Assembly (NCBI GenBank): GCA_903907475.1
Contig: CAIVOB010000046.1
Coordinates: forward strand, 1-7,869
Origin: Candidatus Omnitrophota bacterium
GTDB taxonomy: Bacteria > Omnitrophota > Gorgyraeia > Gygaellales > Profunditerraquicolaceae
Direction: 5' to 3'
DNA length: 7,869 bases
The notes beneath the pieces were generated by a model, which made no database searches, was not told the DNA's origin, and saw nothing but the letters and a program-made list of their open reading frames with translations. The position numbers and the translations under genes are program-made. Position 1 is the first letter of the stretch. Every line of letters starts with the position of its first letter. This document shows, one piece after another, positions 1 to 6,387 of this stretch.

Positions 1-985
1 GATTACTAAAGAAGTCGGTAAGATTAAGATTAAGGCCGGAAAGAGTATTTACGTTCCAGAACGGGAGGCCCAAGTTTTACAAAAGATCTCGATTTTAAAT
101 AAGGGTCCTTTAGCAAGAAGCGCCTTAGCGGCAATTTATCGGGAAGTGATGTCGGCGAGCTTAGCTTTAGAGAAGGCTTTAAAAATTACTTATCTTGGCC
201 CACGGGCAAGTTTTACTAATCTAGCGGCACTTAAAAAATTCGGTTCACAAGTTAGTTATTTGGCTTGTAATAGTATTGCGGATGTTTTTTCGGAAGTTGA
301 GCGGGGAAGTGCTGATTATGGGGTTGTCCCAATTGAAAATTCCATTGAAGGGGCGGTCAGCCATACCTTGGATGTTTTTGTGGATTCGGATTTGAAGATT
401 TGTTCTCAGCTTACTCTTGAAGTAGTGCAGAATTTATTGGCAAATTGTCCAAGGAATAAAATCAAGCGGATCTATTCCATCCTTTATGTGTTTGGGCAAT
501 GCCGGAGTTGGTTGCAAAAAAACTTGCCTAATGCGGAATTAGTCGAGGTTTCTAGCACTACCCGGGCTGCCGAGATTGCCAGAAAAGAAAAAAATAGCGC
601 GGCAATCGCTTCGCTTTTAGCTTCAGAGGTTTACGGTTTAAAAGTTTTAGATAAAGATATTCAGGATTCTTTGCATAATGTTACGAGATTTTTGGTGGTG
701 GGCAAGGAAAGTGCCGCGAAAACCGGTTACGATAAAACTTCTTTACTTTTTTCTATTAAGGACCATGTGGGAGCCCTTTATGAGACACTTTTACCTTTTC
801 GTAAATACGGAGTTAATTTAACGAAAATTGAATCCCGGCCTTCGAAGAAAAAAGCCTGGGAGTATTATTTTTTTGTGGATATCTGCGGGCATCAAGAAGA
901 TGTAAAAATAAAGCGCGCGCTTAAAGAATTAGAAAAGAAATGTAACTATCTAAAAATTTTAGGTTCTTATCCAGTGGGGGAGTAA
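1..985 (+). CDS. pheA: Bifunctional chorismate mutase / prephenate dehydratase (P-protein), 5'-truncated by the window edge
   Basis: Converts chorismate to prephenate and prephenate to phenylpyruvate in cytoplasmic phenylalanine synthesis. The frame is open from the first complete codon at position 2 to the TAA at 983-985, leaving 327 visible residues; the N-terminus lies upstream. Visible residues 1-61 are the end of an AroQ-type chorismate mutase: EVGK (K7), PERE (R21, E22) and the helix REVMSASLALE (S53, E57). Residues 62-240 are prephenate dehydratase: YLGP, VPIENS (109-114), AAIAS and the catalytic NVTRF (T228). Residues 245-325 are an ACT domain with GAL (257-259) and ESRP (277-280), the usual phenylalanine-binding signature, so feedback inhibition by Phe is expected. 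A GTG at 146 and ATG at 149 lie inside the mutase helix and are not the start. Odd: the dehydratase SHPQ segment reads SILY at codons 476-487, and the upstream HxLL-type histidine is Gln (428-430). The family is certain; whether the dehydratase is fully active is less so. Confidence 0.95.
   Translation, partial: ITKEVGKIKIKAGKSIYVPEREAQVLQKISILNKGPLARSALAAIYREVMSASLALEKALKITYLGPRASFTNLAALKKFGSQVSYLACNSIADVFSEVERGSADYGVVPIENSIEGAVSHTLDVFVDSDLKICSQLTLEVVQNLLANCPRNKIKRIYSILYVFGQCRSWLQKNLPNAELVEVSSTTRAAEIARKEKNSAAIASLLASEVYGLKVLDKDIQDSLHNVTRFLVVGKESAAKTGYDKTSLLFSIKDHVGALYETLLPFRKYGVNLTKIESRPSKKKAWEYYFFVDICGHQEDVKIKRALKELEKKCNYLKILGSYPVGE
976..982 (+). promoter_or_regulatory. Ribosome binding site for the GTG-started hisC
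   Basis: GGGGGAG lies 9 nt upstream of the GTG at 992, inside the last codons of pheA. It supports GTG as the true start, since the next in-frame ATG is at about codon 58, well inside the aminotransferase fold. Confidence 0.7.
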
Positions 986-991
986 ATTTAA

Positions 992-2089
992 GTGAAAGAA
1001 ATAATTCGAAAAAGTGTTTTTAAAGTTAGTCCTTATGTTGCCGGTAAGCCCATTGAGGAAACGAAGCGTCAATTAGGGCTAAAAGAAGTGATAAAGCTAG
1101 CTTCCAATGAAAATGCGTATGGGCCATCGCCTAAAGCGCTGAGCGCTTTAAAAAAATCTTTGAGTATGATTAATCGTTATCCGGATGCGCAAGGGTTTTA
1201 TTTAAAGCGTCGTTTAGCCAAAGAGTTCGGTTTGGTTGCGGAAAATTTTGTGCTTGGCAATGGTTCGGATGAGTTGATTGACGTGGTGATGAAAACTTTA
1301 CTTGAGCCGGATGAGAATATCGTTACTTCTGAGGCGACTTTTTTAGAATACGAGATTATCGCGCAGGTACTTGACCGCCAGGTTAAAAAAGCCCCTTTAC
1401 GTTATTTTAAATATGACTTGGGAGCGATGCTAAAGTTGGTGGATAAAAAAACTAAAATTGTTTTTATTGCCAATCCTAATAATCCTACCGGAACCTATGT
1501 CACTAAATTTGAATTAGCGGATTTTTTAGATGCTTTACCGGAAAAAGTAGTGGTGGTATTGGATGAGGCTTATGATACTTTTATTGATGTTGATGATTAT
1601 CCGGATAGTTTAAGTTATTTAAGAAGACGTAAAAAAGTCGTTATTTTGAGAACGTTTTCCAAGGCTTACGGGTTGGCGGGTTTACGTTTAGGTTATTGTA
1701 TCGCACCTCAAGAATTAGCCGCCTATTTTGAACGCATGCGCCAGCCTTTTAATGTTAATTTGTTAGCGCAGGTTGCCGGATTAGCGGCTTTAGACGACCG
1801 GGATTTTCTTAAAAAAACTCGTCGTTTAACGTTAGTGGAAAAAGATTTTATTTATCGGGAACTATCAAAGCTGGGGTTAGCTTATGTTCCTTCGGTAGCG
1901 AATTTTATTCTCGTGGATGTAGAAAGAAACGGAGTAGATGTTTTTAAAGCACTTTTAAAGTTTGGTGTGATTGTGCGCGATATGCAACAATATGGTTTTA
2001 AGAATTTTATCCGCGTGACAATCGGTACGCGTAATGAAAACGAAAGATTTATCCGAGTTTTACGAAAAGTTTTAAAGGAGAAAAAATAA
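992..2089 (+). CDS. hisC: HisC-family PLP aminotransferase (histidinol-phosphate / aromatic aminotransferase)
   Basis: Fold-type I PLP aminotransferase of the histidinol-phosphate aminotransferase family, 365 residues, a normal length. Seen in order: SPYVAGKPIEE near the N-terminus, ASNENAYGPSP (37-47), NRYPD (61-65), LGNGSDE (88-94), ANPNNPTGTY (160-169), DEAYDTF (191-197), TFSKAYGLAGLRLGY with the PLP lysine at K224, QPFNVN (251-256) and the C-terminal arginine in RVTIGT (R341). The family enzyme transaminates histidinol phosphate with glutamate. No his genes are near. Its place between pheA and aroF suggests it also, or mainly, transaminates phenylpyruvate and hydroxyphenylpyruvate, as the HisC homologue in the Bacillus subtilis aro supraoperon does; that part is inference. 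It starts with GTG, 6 nt after the pheA stop, behind a good GGGGGAG site. Confidence 0.93.
   Translation: MKEIIRKSVFKVSPYVAGKPIEETKRQLGLKEVIKLASNENAYGPSPKALSALKKSLSMINRYPDAQGFYLKRRLAKEFGLVAENFVLGNGSDELIDVVMKTLLEPDENIVTSEATFLEYEIIAQVLDRQVKKAPLRYFKYDLGAMLKLVDKKTKIVFIANPNNPTGTYVTKFELADFLDALPEKVVVVLDEAYDTFIDVDDYPDSLSYLRRRKKVVILRTFSKAYGLAGLRLGYCIAPQELAAYFERMRQPFNVNLLAQVAGLAALDDRDFLKKTRRLTLVEKDFIYRELSKLGLAYVPSVANFILVDVERNGVDVFKALLKFGVIVRDMQQYGFKNFIRVTIGTRNENERFIRVLRKVLKEKK
1132..1150 (+). repeat. Perfect inverted repeat with 9-bp arms inside hisC
   Basis: TAAAGCGCT (1132-1140) is the reverse complement of AGCGCTTTA (1142-1150), with a single G between. It encodes part of PKALSALKK, so the symmetry partly reflects the repeated Ala-Leu codons. 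It is followed by A residues on the + strand, not T, so it is not a terminator. The function, if any, is unknown. Confidence 0.4.
2074..2080 (+). promoter_or_regulatory. Ribosome binding site for aroF
   Basis: AAAGGAG lies 9 nt before the ATG at 2090, within the final codons of hisC. It is one of the strongest Shine-Dalgarno matches in the window and supports this start, which directly follows the hisC stop. Confidence 0.75.
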
Positions 2090-3109
2090 ATGATTATTGT
2101 TTTAAAACCCGAAGCAACCACTGAGCAAGTTAATCATATTATTGATAAAGTAAAAGTTTTAGGTTTAAGTGCTCATGTTTCCAAAGGCGCGGAGAGGACG
2201 ATCATTGGAGTAATCGGCCCGGAGGATATTTTACGCGTTACGCCTTTAGAGGTCTTCCCAGGAGTAGAAAAAGTTATCCCGGTGCTTTCGCCTTTTAAAT
2301 TAGTCTCTCGAGAGTTTAAGAAAGAAAACTCAGTAATCGATTTAGGTAAAGGAATAAAGCTTGGCGGATCTCAAATTGTAGTCATGGCCGGCCCTTGCAC
2401 GATTGAGAATGAAAAGCGTCTTTTTGAGATCGCGCAAAGTGTAAAAGCAGCCGGAGCAACGGTTTTGCGAGGCGGTGCTTTTAAACCGCGGACTTCGCCT
2501 TATAGTTTTCAAGGTTTAGGTAAGGCCGGTTTAGAGATGCTTAAAAAATGTGGCGACCAGTTAGGTTTAGTGACGGTAAGCGAGGTCATGGATAGCCGGG
2601 ATGTGGAATTAGTGGCAAAGTATGTTGATATTTTACAGATTGGCTGCCGTAATATGCAGAATTTTAATCTCTTAAAAGAAGTCGGAGCGACAAAAAAACC
2701 GGTACTTTTAAAACGGGGGATGGCTTCTACGATTAAAGATCTTTTGATGTCGGCAGAGTATATTTTGAGCGGGGGAAATTTTTCGGTGATTCTTTGCGAA
2801 CGCGGAATTCGTACTTTTGAAGACGCCACGCGCAATACTTTGGATATTAGTGCCGTGCCGGTAGTAAAAGAATTATCGCATTTGCCGATTATTATTGATC
2901 CTTCGCATGCCGCAGGAAAATGGGGTTTGGTTCCGGCATTAGCAAAAGCGGGAATCGCCGCCGGAGCGGATGGCTTGATTATTGAGGTACATAATCACCC
3001 TGAAGAAGCGGTTTCAGACGGCAGTCAATCGCTTATTCCGGAGAAATTCTTAACTTTAATGCAAGAGCTTAAAAATATTGCCCCGACAGTGGGTAGGAAA
3101 ATTTCATGA
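2090..3109 (+). CDS. aroF: 3-deoxy-7-phosphoheptulonate (DAHP) synthase, type I-beta with ferredoxin-like regulatory domain
   Basis: Condenses phosphoenolpyruvate with erythrose 4-phosphate, the first committed step of the shikimate pathway. It has 339 residues, almost the length of the Thermotoga maritima enzyme. Residues 1 to about 65 form the small ferredoxin-like domain (starting MIIVLKPEAT), which in that relative carries Tyr/Phe feedback control. Residues from about 66 form the TIM barrel. Visible signatures are MAGPCTIE (99-106), RGGAFKPRTSPYSFQG (127-142), LLKRGM (206-211), ERG (237-239), DPSHAAG (270-276) and the C-terminal SDG. The expected divalent-metal ligands are all present: C103, H273, E299 and D310. 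KDO8P synthase shares this fold, but the ferredoxin-like domain and the KPRTSPY segment favour DAHP synthase. No chorismate mutase is fused here; that activity sits in PheA. The gene abuts hisC with zero spacing and overlaps tyrA by 4 nt. Confidence 0.95.
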   Translation: MIIVLKPEATTEQVNHIIDKVKVLGLSAHVSKGAERTIIGVIGPEDILRVTPLEVFPGVEKVIPVLSPFKLVSREFKKENSVIDLGKGIKLGGSQIVVMAGPCTIENEKRLFEIAQSVKAAGATVLRGGAFKPRTSPYSFQGLGKAGLEMLKKCGDQLGLVTVSEVMDSRDVELVAKYVDILQIGCRNMQNFNLLKEVGATKKPVLLKRGMASTIKDLLMSAEYILSGGNFSVILCERGIRTFEDATRNTLDISAVPVVKELSHLPIIIDPSHAAGKWGLVPALAKAGIAAGADGLIIEVHNHPEEAVSDGSQSLIPEKFLTLMQELKNIAPTVGRKIS

Positions 3110-3936
3110 TTATTTTTAAAAAAGTCGTAATTATCGGTACGGGATTAATTGGGGGATCAATTGGTTTAGCAATCAAACGGAATCGTTTGGCAAGCCAGGT
3201 AATCGGCATAAGCCGAGAATTTAAAAATGCTCAAAGAGCAAAACAAATCGGAGCGGTGGATAAAGCAAGTTCGACTTTTGAGGTAGTACAAGACGCGGAT
3301 TTGGTTATCCTGGCAACTCCGGTAGATTCGATTATGCAAATTGCTTTAAAAATTGCCCCGCAATTAAAAGCTGATTGTTTAGTAATCGACGTCGGTAGCA
3401 CCAAAGAAAAAATAGTTAAAAAATTAAGTTTAAAGATTCCTAATTTTATTGGTTGTCACCCTTTAGCCGGATCCGAAAAGAGCGGTATTAAAAATCTGGT
3501 GGGCAACATTTTTCCCGGGTCAATTTGTGTTCTTACCCCCAGCGCGAAAGCTAACAAGCTTAAATTAAATAGAATTAAAAAGCTCTGGGAGAGAATGGGA
3601 TCGCGCGTGATTGTGCTTAGCCCGCGTGAGCATGATAGGATTCTGTCTTTTACCAGCCATCTGGTGCATGCGGTGGCTTTTTCTTTAATTAATACTGTTC
3701 CGGATAGATTTTTAAATTTAAGTTCCGGCGGCCTTAAGGATTCTACCCGCGTTGCCAGCTCTGATCCTTGTCTTTGGAGCCAGATATTTTTAAGTAACGC
3801 CAAAAATTTATTAACTTCTATTTCTGCCTTCCAAACCAAGCTTTGTGATTTAAAGCTTGCCTTAAAAAATAAGGATTCAGGTCTAATAATTAAAATTTTA
3901 ACCACCGCTAAGAGAAAACGAGAAATTTTGGGATGA
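3106..3936 (+). CDS. tyrA: Prephenate / arogenate dehydrogenase
   Basis: Oxidative decarboxylation of prephenate to 4-hydroxyphenylpyruvate, or of arogenate to tyrosine, for tyrosine synthesis. It has 276 residues: an N-terminal Rossmann domain (about 1-165) and a helical dimerisation domain, with no C-terminal ACT domain. Seen: dinucleotide loop GTGLIGGSIG (11-20), ATPVD (70-74), DVGSTK (95-100), CHPLAGSEKSG (117-127) with H118, EHD (175-177), SHLVH (184-188) and the family hallmark GLKDSTRVASSDP (209-221). The second Rossmann strand ends GISR (34-37), lacking the acidic residue typical of NAD-binding enzymes and resembling NADP-dependent cyanobacterial arogenate dehydrogenase; this is suggestive only. 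The ATG overlaps the aroF stop as ATGA and is preceded by AGGA (3095-3098) at 7 nt. Its own stop overlaps the cmk start the same way. Family assignment is firm; substrate and cofactor preference are open. Confidence 0.94.
   Translation: MIIFKKVVIIGTGLIGGSIGLAIKRNRLASQVIGISREFKNAQRAKQIGAVDKASSTFEVVQDADLVILATPVDSIMQIALKIAPQLKADCLVIDVGSTKEKIVKKLSLKIPNFIGCHPLAGSEKSGIKNLVGNIFPGSICVLTPSAKANKLKLNRIKKLWERMGSRVIVLSPREHDRILSFTSHLVHAVAFSLINTVPDRFLNLSSGGLKDSTRVASSDPCLWSQIFLSNAKNLLTSISAFQTKLCDLKLALKNKDSGLIIKILTTAKRKREILG
3837..3874 (+). repeat. Two adjacent short inverted repeats inside tyrA
   Basis: CAAGCTTT (3837-3844) pairs with AAAGCTTG (3852-3859) across a 7-nt loop, followed at once by CCTTA (3860-3864) and TAAGG (3870-3874) across five A residues. 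Both would fold in mRNA about 60 nt before the cmk start. There is no U-tract, so this does not look like a terminator. It may be incidental to coding sequence. Confidence 0.35.
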
Positions 3937-4595
3937 TTATTGCTATTGATGGCCCAGCGGGGGCAGGAAAAAGTACGGTCGCCAAGATTCTGGCACAACG
4001 TTTAAGTTTCCTTTATATTGATACTGGTTCGATGTACCGGGCTTTGACGCTTAAAGTTTTAGAAAATAATATTCCGATTAACGATGAAAGTCAAATTGTG
4101 CAATTAGCGCATAAAGTAAAGATTGATTTACGTAATAATCCGGATGGTCCTCTAGCGGTCATTTTAGACGGAGAGGATGTTTCTTTGGCAATTCGCGCTC
4201 CGCGGATTACTAAATTTGTCTCTGATGTTGCTAAAATTAAAGAAGTGCGCCAGGTGCTCGTTAAATTACAAAGAGAGTTAGGGCAGCGGGGTGATTGTGT
4301 TTTAGACGGGCGCGATATTGGAACGGTAGTTTTTCCTCAAGCGCAAAAGAAATTTTTTATTGATGCTTCCGCAAATACAAGAACCCAACGGCGTTTTAAG
4401 GAGTTAAAAGGTTTAGGCCAGGAAATTGCTCAAGATGATGTCGCTTTAGATTTAGCGAATCGCGATAAAATTGATTCTACCCGGGAGGCTTCGCCTTTAC
4501 GTCAAGCCGAAGATGCGATTTATATCGATACAACAGATCTTTCTATTAGCGAAGTTGTGGATTGCATGTTGGAGCGGATTTTAAAAAATGGATAA
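3933..4595 (+). CDS. cmk: Cytidylate kinase (CMP/dCMP kinase)
   Basis: Phosphorylates CMP and dCMP to the diphosphates using ATP, in the cytoplasm. It has 220 residues, the usual bacterial length. Seen in order: P-loop GPAGAGKS (7-14), DTGSMYRA (30-37) of the NMP-binding region, the insert region around residues 40-95, DGRDIGT (125-131), the lid segment RTQRR (150-154), and RDKIDSTR (177-184), whose D181 and R184 match CMP-contacting residues of the E. coli enzyme, then SPLRQAEDA. The ATG overlaps the tyrA stop as ATGA; the only upstream purine stretch is a weak GAGA (3920-3923), so translation is probably coupled to tyrA. cmk following tyrA is common in bacteria, but normally with aroA between them. 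It overlaps lepA by 8 nt. Confidence 0.96.
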   Translation: MIIAIDGPAGAGKSTVAKILAQRLSFLYIDTGSMYRALTLKVLENNIPINDESQIVQLAHKVKIDLRNNPDGPLAVILDGEDVSLAIRAPRITKFVSDVAKIKEVRQVLVKLQRELGQRGDCVLDGRDIGTVVFPQAQKKFFIDASANTRTQRRFKELKGLGQEIAQDDVALDLANRDKIDSTREASPLRQAEDAIYIDTTDLSISEVVDCMLERILKNG

Positions 4596-6387
4596 AGCTT
4601 TATTAAGAAATTTTTCTATTATTGCGCATATTGACCATGGTAAATCCACGCTGGCGGACAGGATTTTAGAAATCACCGGAGCGGTGGATCCGCGTCATAA
4701 AGGGGATCAACTTTTAGACGATATGGAGTTGGAAAAAGAGCGCGGAATAACTATTAAAGCTTCAATGGTACGCTTGAATTATTTTTCGAAAAAATTTAAT
4801 CAAGAGTATATCCTTAATCTCATTGATACTCCGGGACACGTAGATTTTACTTATGAAGTATCAAAATCTTTGGCTGCTTGCGAAGGAGCGGTTTTAGTGG
4901 TTGATGCCGGCCAAGGGATTGAAGCCCAAACGGTGGCTAATTATTACCTGGCATTAGAAAATAATTTGCATGTTATTCCGGTAATTAATAAGATTGATTT
5001 AATTTCTGCGGATGTCGGAAAAGTTAAACAACAGGTTGAAACGGTTTTGGGTTTTAAAAGTGAAGAAATAATTTTGGCCTCCGCCAAAGAGGGCAGCGGG
5101 GTGATTGAGATTTTAGACCGGATTATTGAAACAATTCCCAGTCCGAGTGGAGAAATTAATAATCCGTTAAAAGCTTTAATTTTCGATTGTCGTTTTGATG
5201 CTTTTAAAGGTGTGGTTATTTTTGTGAAAGTTATTGATGGGGAGATTTCTCCTAAAACGCAATTAAAAATGTTTCATGCCGGCAAGATTTATAAAATTGA
5301 AGAACTTGGTGTTTTCAAAAATTTAAAGTACACGGTAGTCGATTCGCTAACTTGCGGAGAGGTAGGTTATTTTACTGCTAGTATCCGTGATCCGCGGGAA
5401 GTAATTATTGGCGATACGATTACGGATCCTAAAAATCCTTGTTTAGAGGCTTTGCCGGGATATCGTAAATGTAAACCTTTGGTTTTTTGTGGTATTTATC
5501 CGGTGAATCCGGCGGATTTTCCGGATTTACGCGATGCGATGGATAAATTAAAATTATCCGATGCGGCATTTGTTTTTGATCCGGAAAATTCACAGTCTTT
5601 TGGCGCGGGTTTTCGTTGCGGATTCCTGGGGCTTTTGCATATGGAAATTGTTCAAGAGCGCTTGGAAAGAGAATATAATCTGAATTTAATTTTAACCGTG
5701 CCGAATGTGGTTTACCGTATTATCACAAAATCCGGGCTAACGATTGAAATTGATACTCCGGCCAAGTTGCCCGGTGCGCAAGATATCGCTGAAGCCCAGG
5801 AACCGTTTGCGAGTTTATTAATGATCGTTCCGGTGGATTCTTTGGAAGCGATTTGTGATTTTACTAAATCTCGCCGTGGGGTATTCGTGGCGAATGAATA
5901 TTTGAGTGAGGACCGGGTTAAAGTAGTATTTCAGATTCCACTTTCTGAGATTATTGTTGATTTTTATGACCGCATGAAGTCGATTACTCGCGGGTATGGT
6001 TCTTTAGATTATGAATTTAAAGAATATTTAACCACTAAATTAGTGAAACTTGATATAATGTTAAACAGCCAGATTTGCGATGCTTTTTCATCGCTCATGT
6101 TTAAGGAAAAGGCGTTTAGCCGGGCGCAGCTTTTAGTGCATAAATTAAAGGAGCTTATTCCTCGGCAGTTGTTCGAGGTTTCAATTCAGGCGGCGGTGGG
6201 AAGCCAGATTTTAGCTTCCGAGAAAGTGCGCGCGGTGGGTAAGAATGCCACGAGTAAATGTTCCGGAGGTGATATTACGCGTAAACGCAAGCTCTGGGAA
6301 ACTCAAAAAAAGGGTAAAAAGAGGTTGAAGCAATTTGGGAAAGTTGAAATACCGCAAGAAGCATTTCTGGAGGTACTAAAGATATGA
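4588..6387 (+). CDS. lepA: Elongation factor 4 (ribosomal back-translocase GTPase LepA)
   Basis: Translational GTPase that acts on the 70S ribosome, with proposed roles in back-translocation and 30S assembly. It has 599 residues, standard for the family. G domain: G1 AHIDHGKS (13-20), RGITIKAS (52-59), G3 DTPGHVDF (80-87), G4 NKID (134-137) and G5 SAK (165-167). Then come domain II (about 190-280, ALIFDCRFDAFKGVV), EF-G-like domains III and V (FGAGFRCGFLGLLHMEI; GSLDYEF) and the EF4-specific C-terminal domain with LIPRQLFEV, GGDITRKRKL and VEIPQEAFL. The LepA-specific C-terminus excludes EF-G and BipA. Odd: the usual KCYGGD reads KCSGGD (S559), a commonly basic HRD-type segment upstream reads FKE, and Q after GITIKA is S59. 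The start overlaps the cmk end by 8 nt; a GGAG (4571-4574) lies rather far upstream (13 nt). It precedes lepB, as in E. coli. Confidence 0.97.
   Translation: MDKALLRNFSIIAHIDHGKSTLADRILEITGAVDPRHKGDQLLDDMELEKERGITIKASMVRLNYFSKKFNQEYILNLIDTPGHVDFTYEVSKSLAACEGAVLVVDAGQGIEAQTVANYYLALENNLHVIPVINKIDLISADVGKVKQQVETVLGFKSEEIILASAKEGSGVIEILDRIIETIPSPSGEINNPLKALIFDCRFDAFKGVVIFVKVIDGEISPKTQLKMFHAGKIYKIEELGVFKNLKYTVVDSLTCGEVGYFTASIRDPREVIIGDTITDPKNPCLEALPGYRKCKPLVFCGIYPVNPADFPDLRDAMDKLKLSDAAFVFDPENSQSFGAGFRCGFLGLLHMEIVQERLEREYNLNLILTVPNVVYRIITKSGLTIEIDTPAKLPGAQDIAEAQEPFASLLMIVPVDSLEAICDFTKSRRGVFVANEYLSEDRVKVVFQIPLSEIIVDFYDRMKSITRGYGSLDYEFKEYLTTKLVKLDIMLNSQICDAFSSLMFKEKAFSRAQLLVHKLKELIPRQLFEVSIQAAVGSQILASEKVRAVGKNATSKCSGGDITRKRKLWETQKKGKKRLKQFGKVEIPQEAFLEVLKI
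6369..6373 (+). promoter_or_regulatory. Ribosome binding site for lepB
   Basis: GGAGG lies 10 nt upstream of the ATG at 6384, inside the last codons of lepA. It supports the start that overlaps the lepA stop by 4 nt. Confidence 0.7.

Noticed and set aside
146..151. GTG/ATG as the start of a stand-alone prephenate dehydratase
   Set aside because: The in-frame upstream sequence encodes conserved chorismate mutase residues, and these codons fall in the middle of its last helix.
1132..1156. Rho-independent terminator at the hisC palindrome
   Set aside because: The hairpin is followed by A residues on the + strand rather than T, has a one-base centre, and lies inside an intact gene in the middle of a co-directional chain.
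1882..2121. Minus-strand open frame of 79 codons across the hisC-aroF junction
   Set aside because: It overlaps conserved ends of both genes and has low-complexity Ser/Thr/Lys-rich content with no family features.
2509..2835. Minus-strand open frame of 108 codons inside aroF
   Set aside because: It is antisense to the DAHP synthase barrel with no motif; a by-product of the coding strand.
3456..3998. Long open frame of 180 codons on the minus strand opposite tyrA and cmk
   Set aside because: It lies wholly against two well-supported genes, shows no recognisable motif, and looks like a shadow of their codon pattern.
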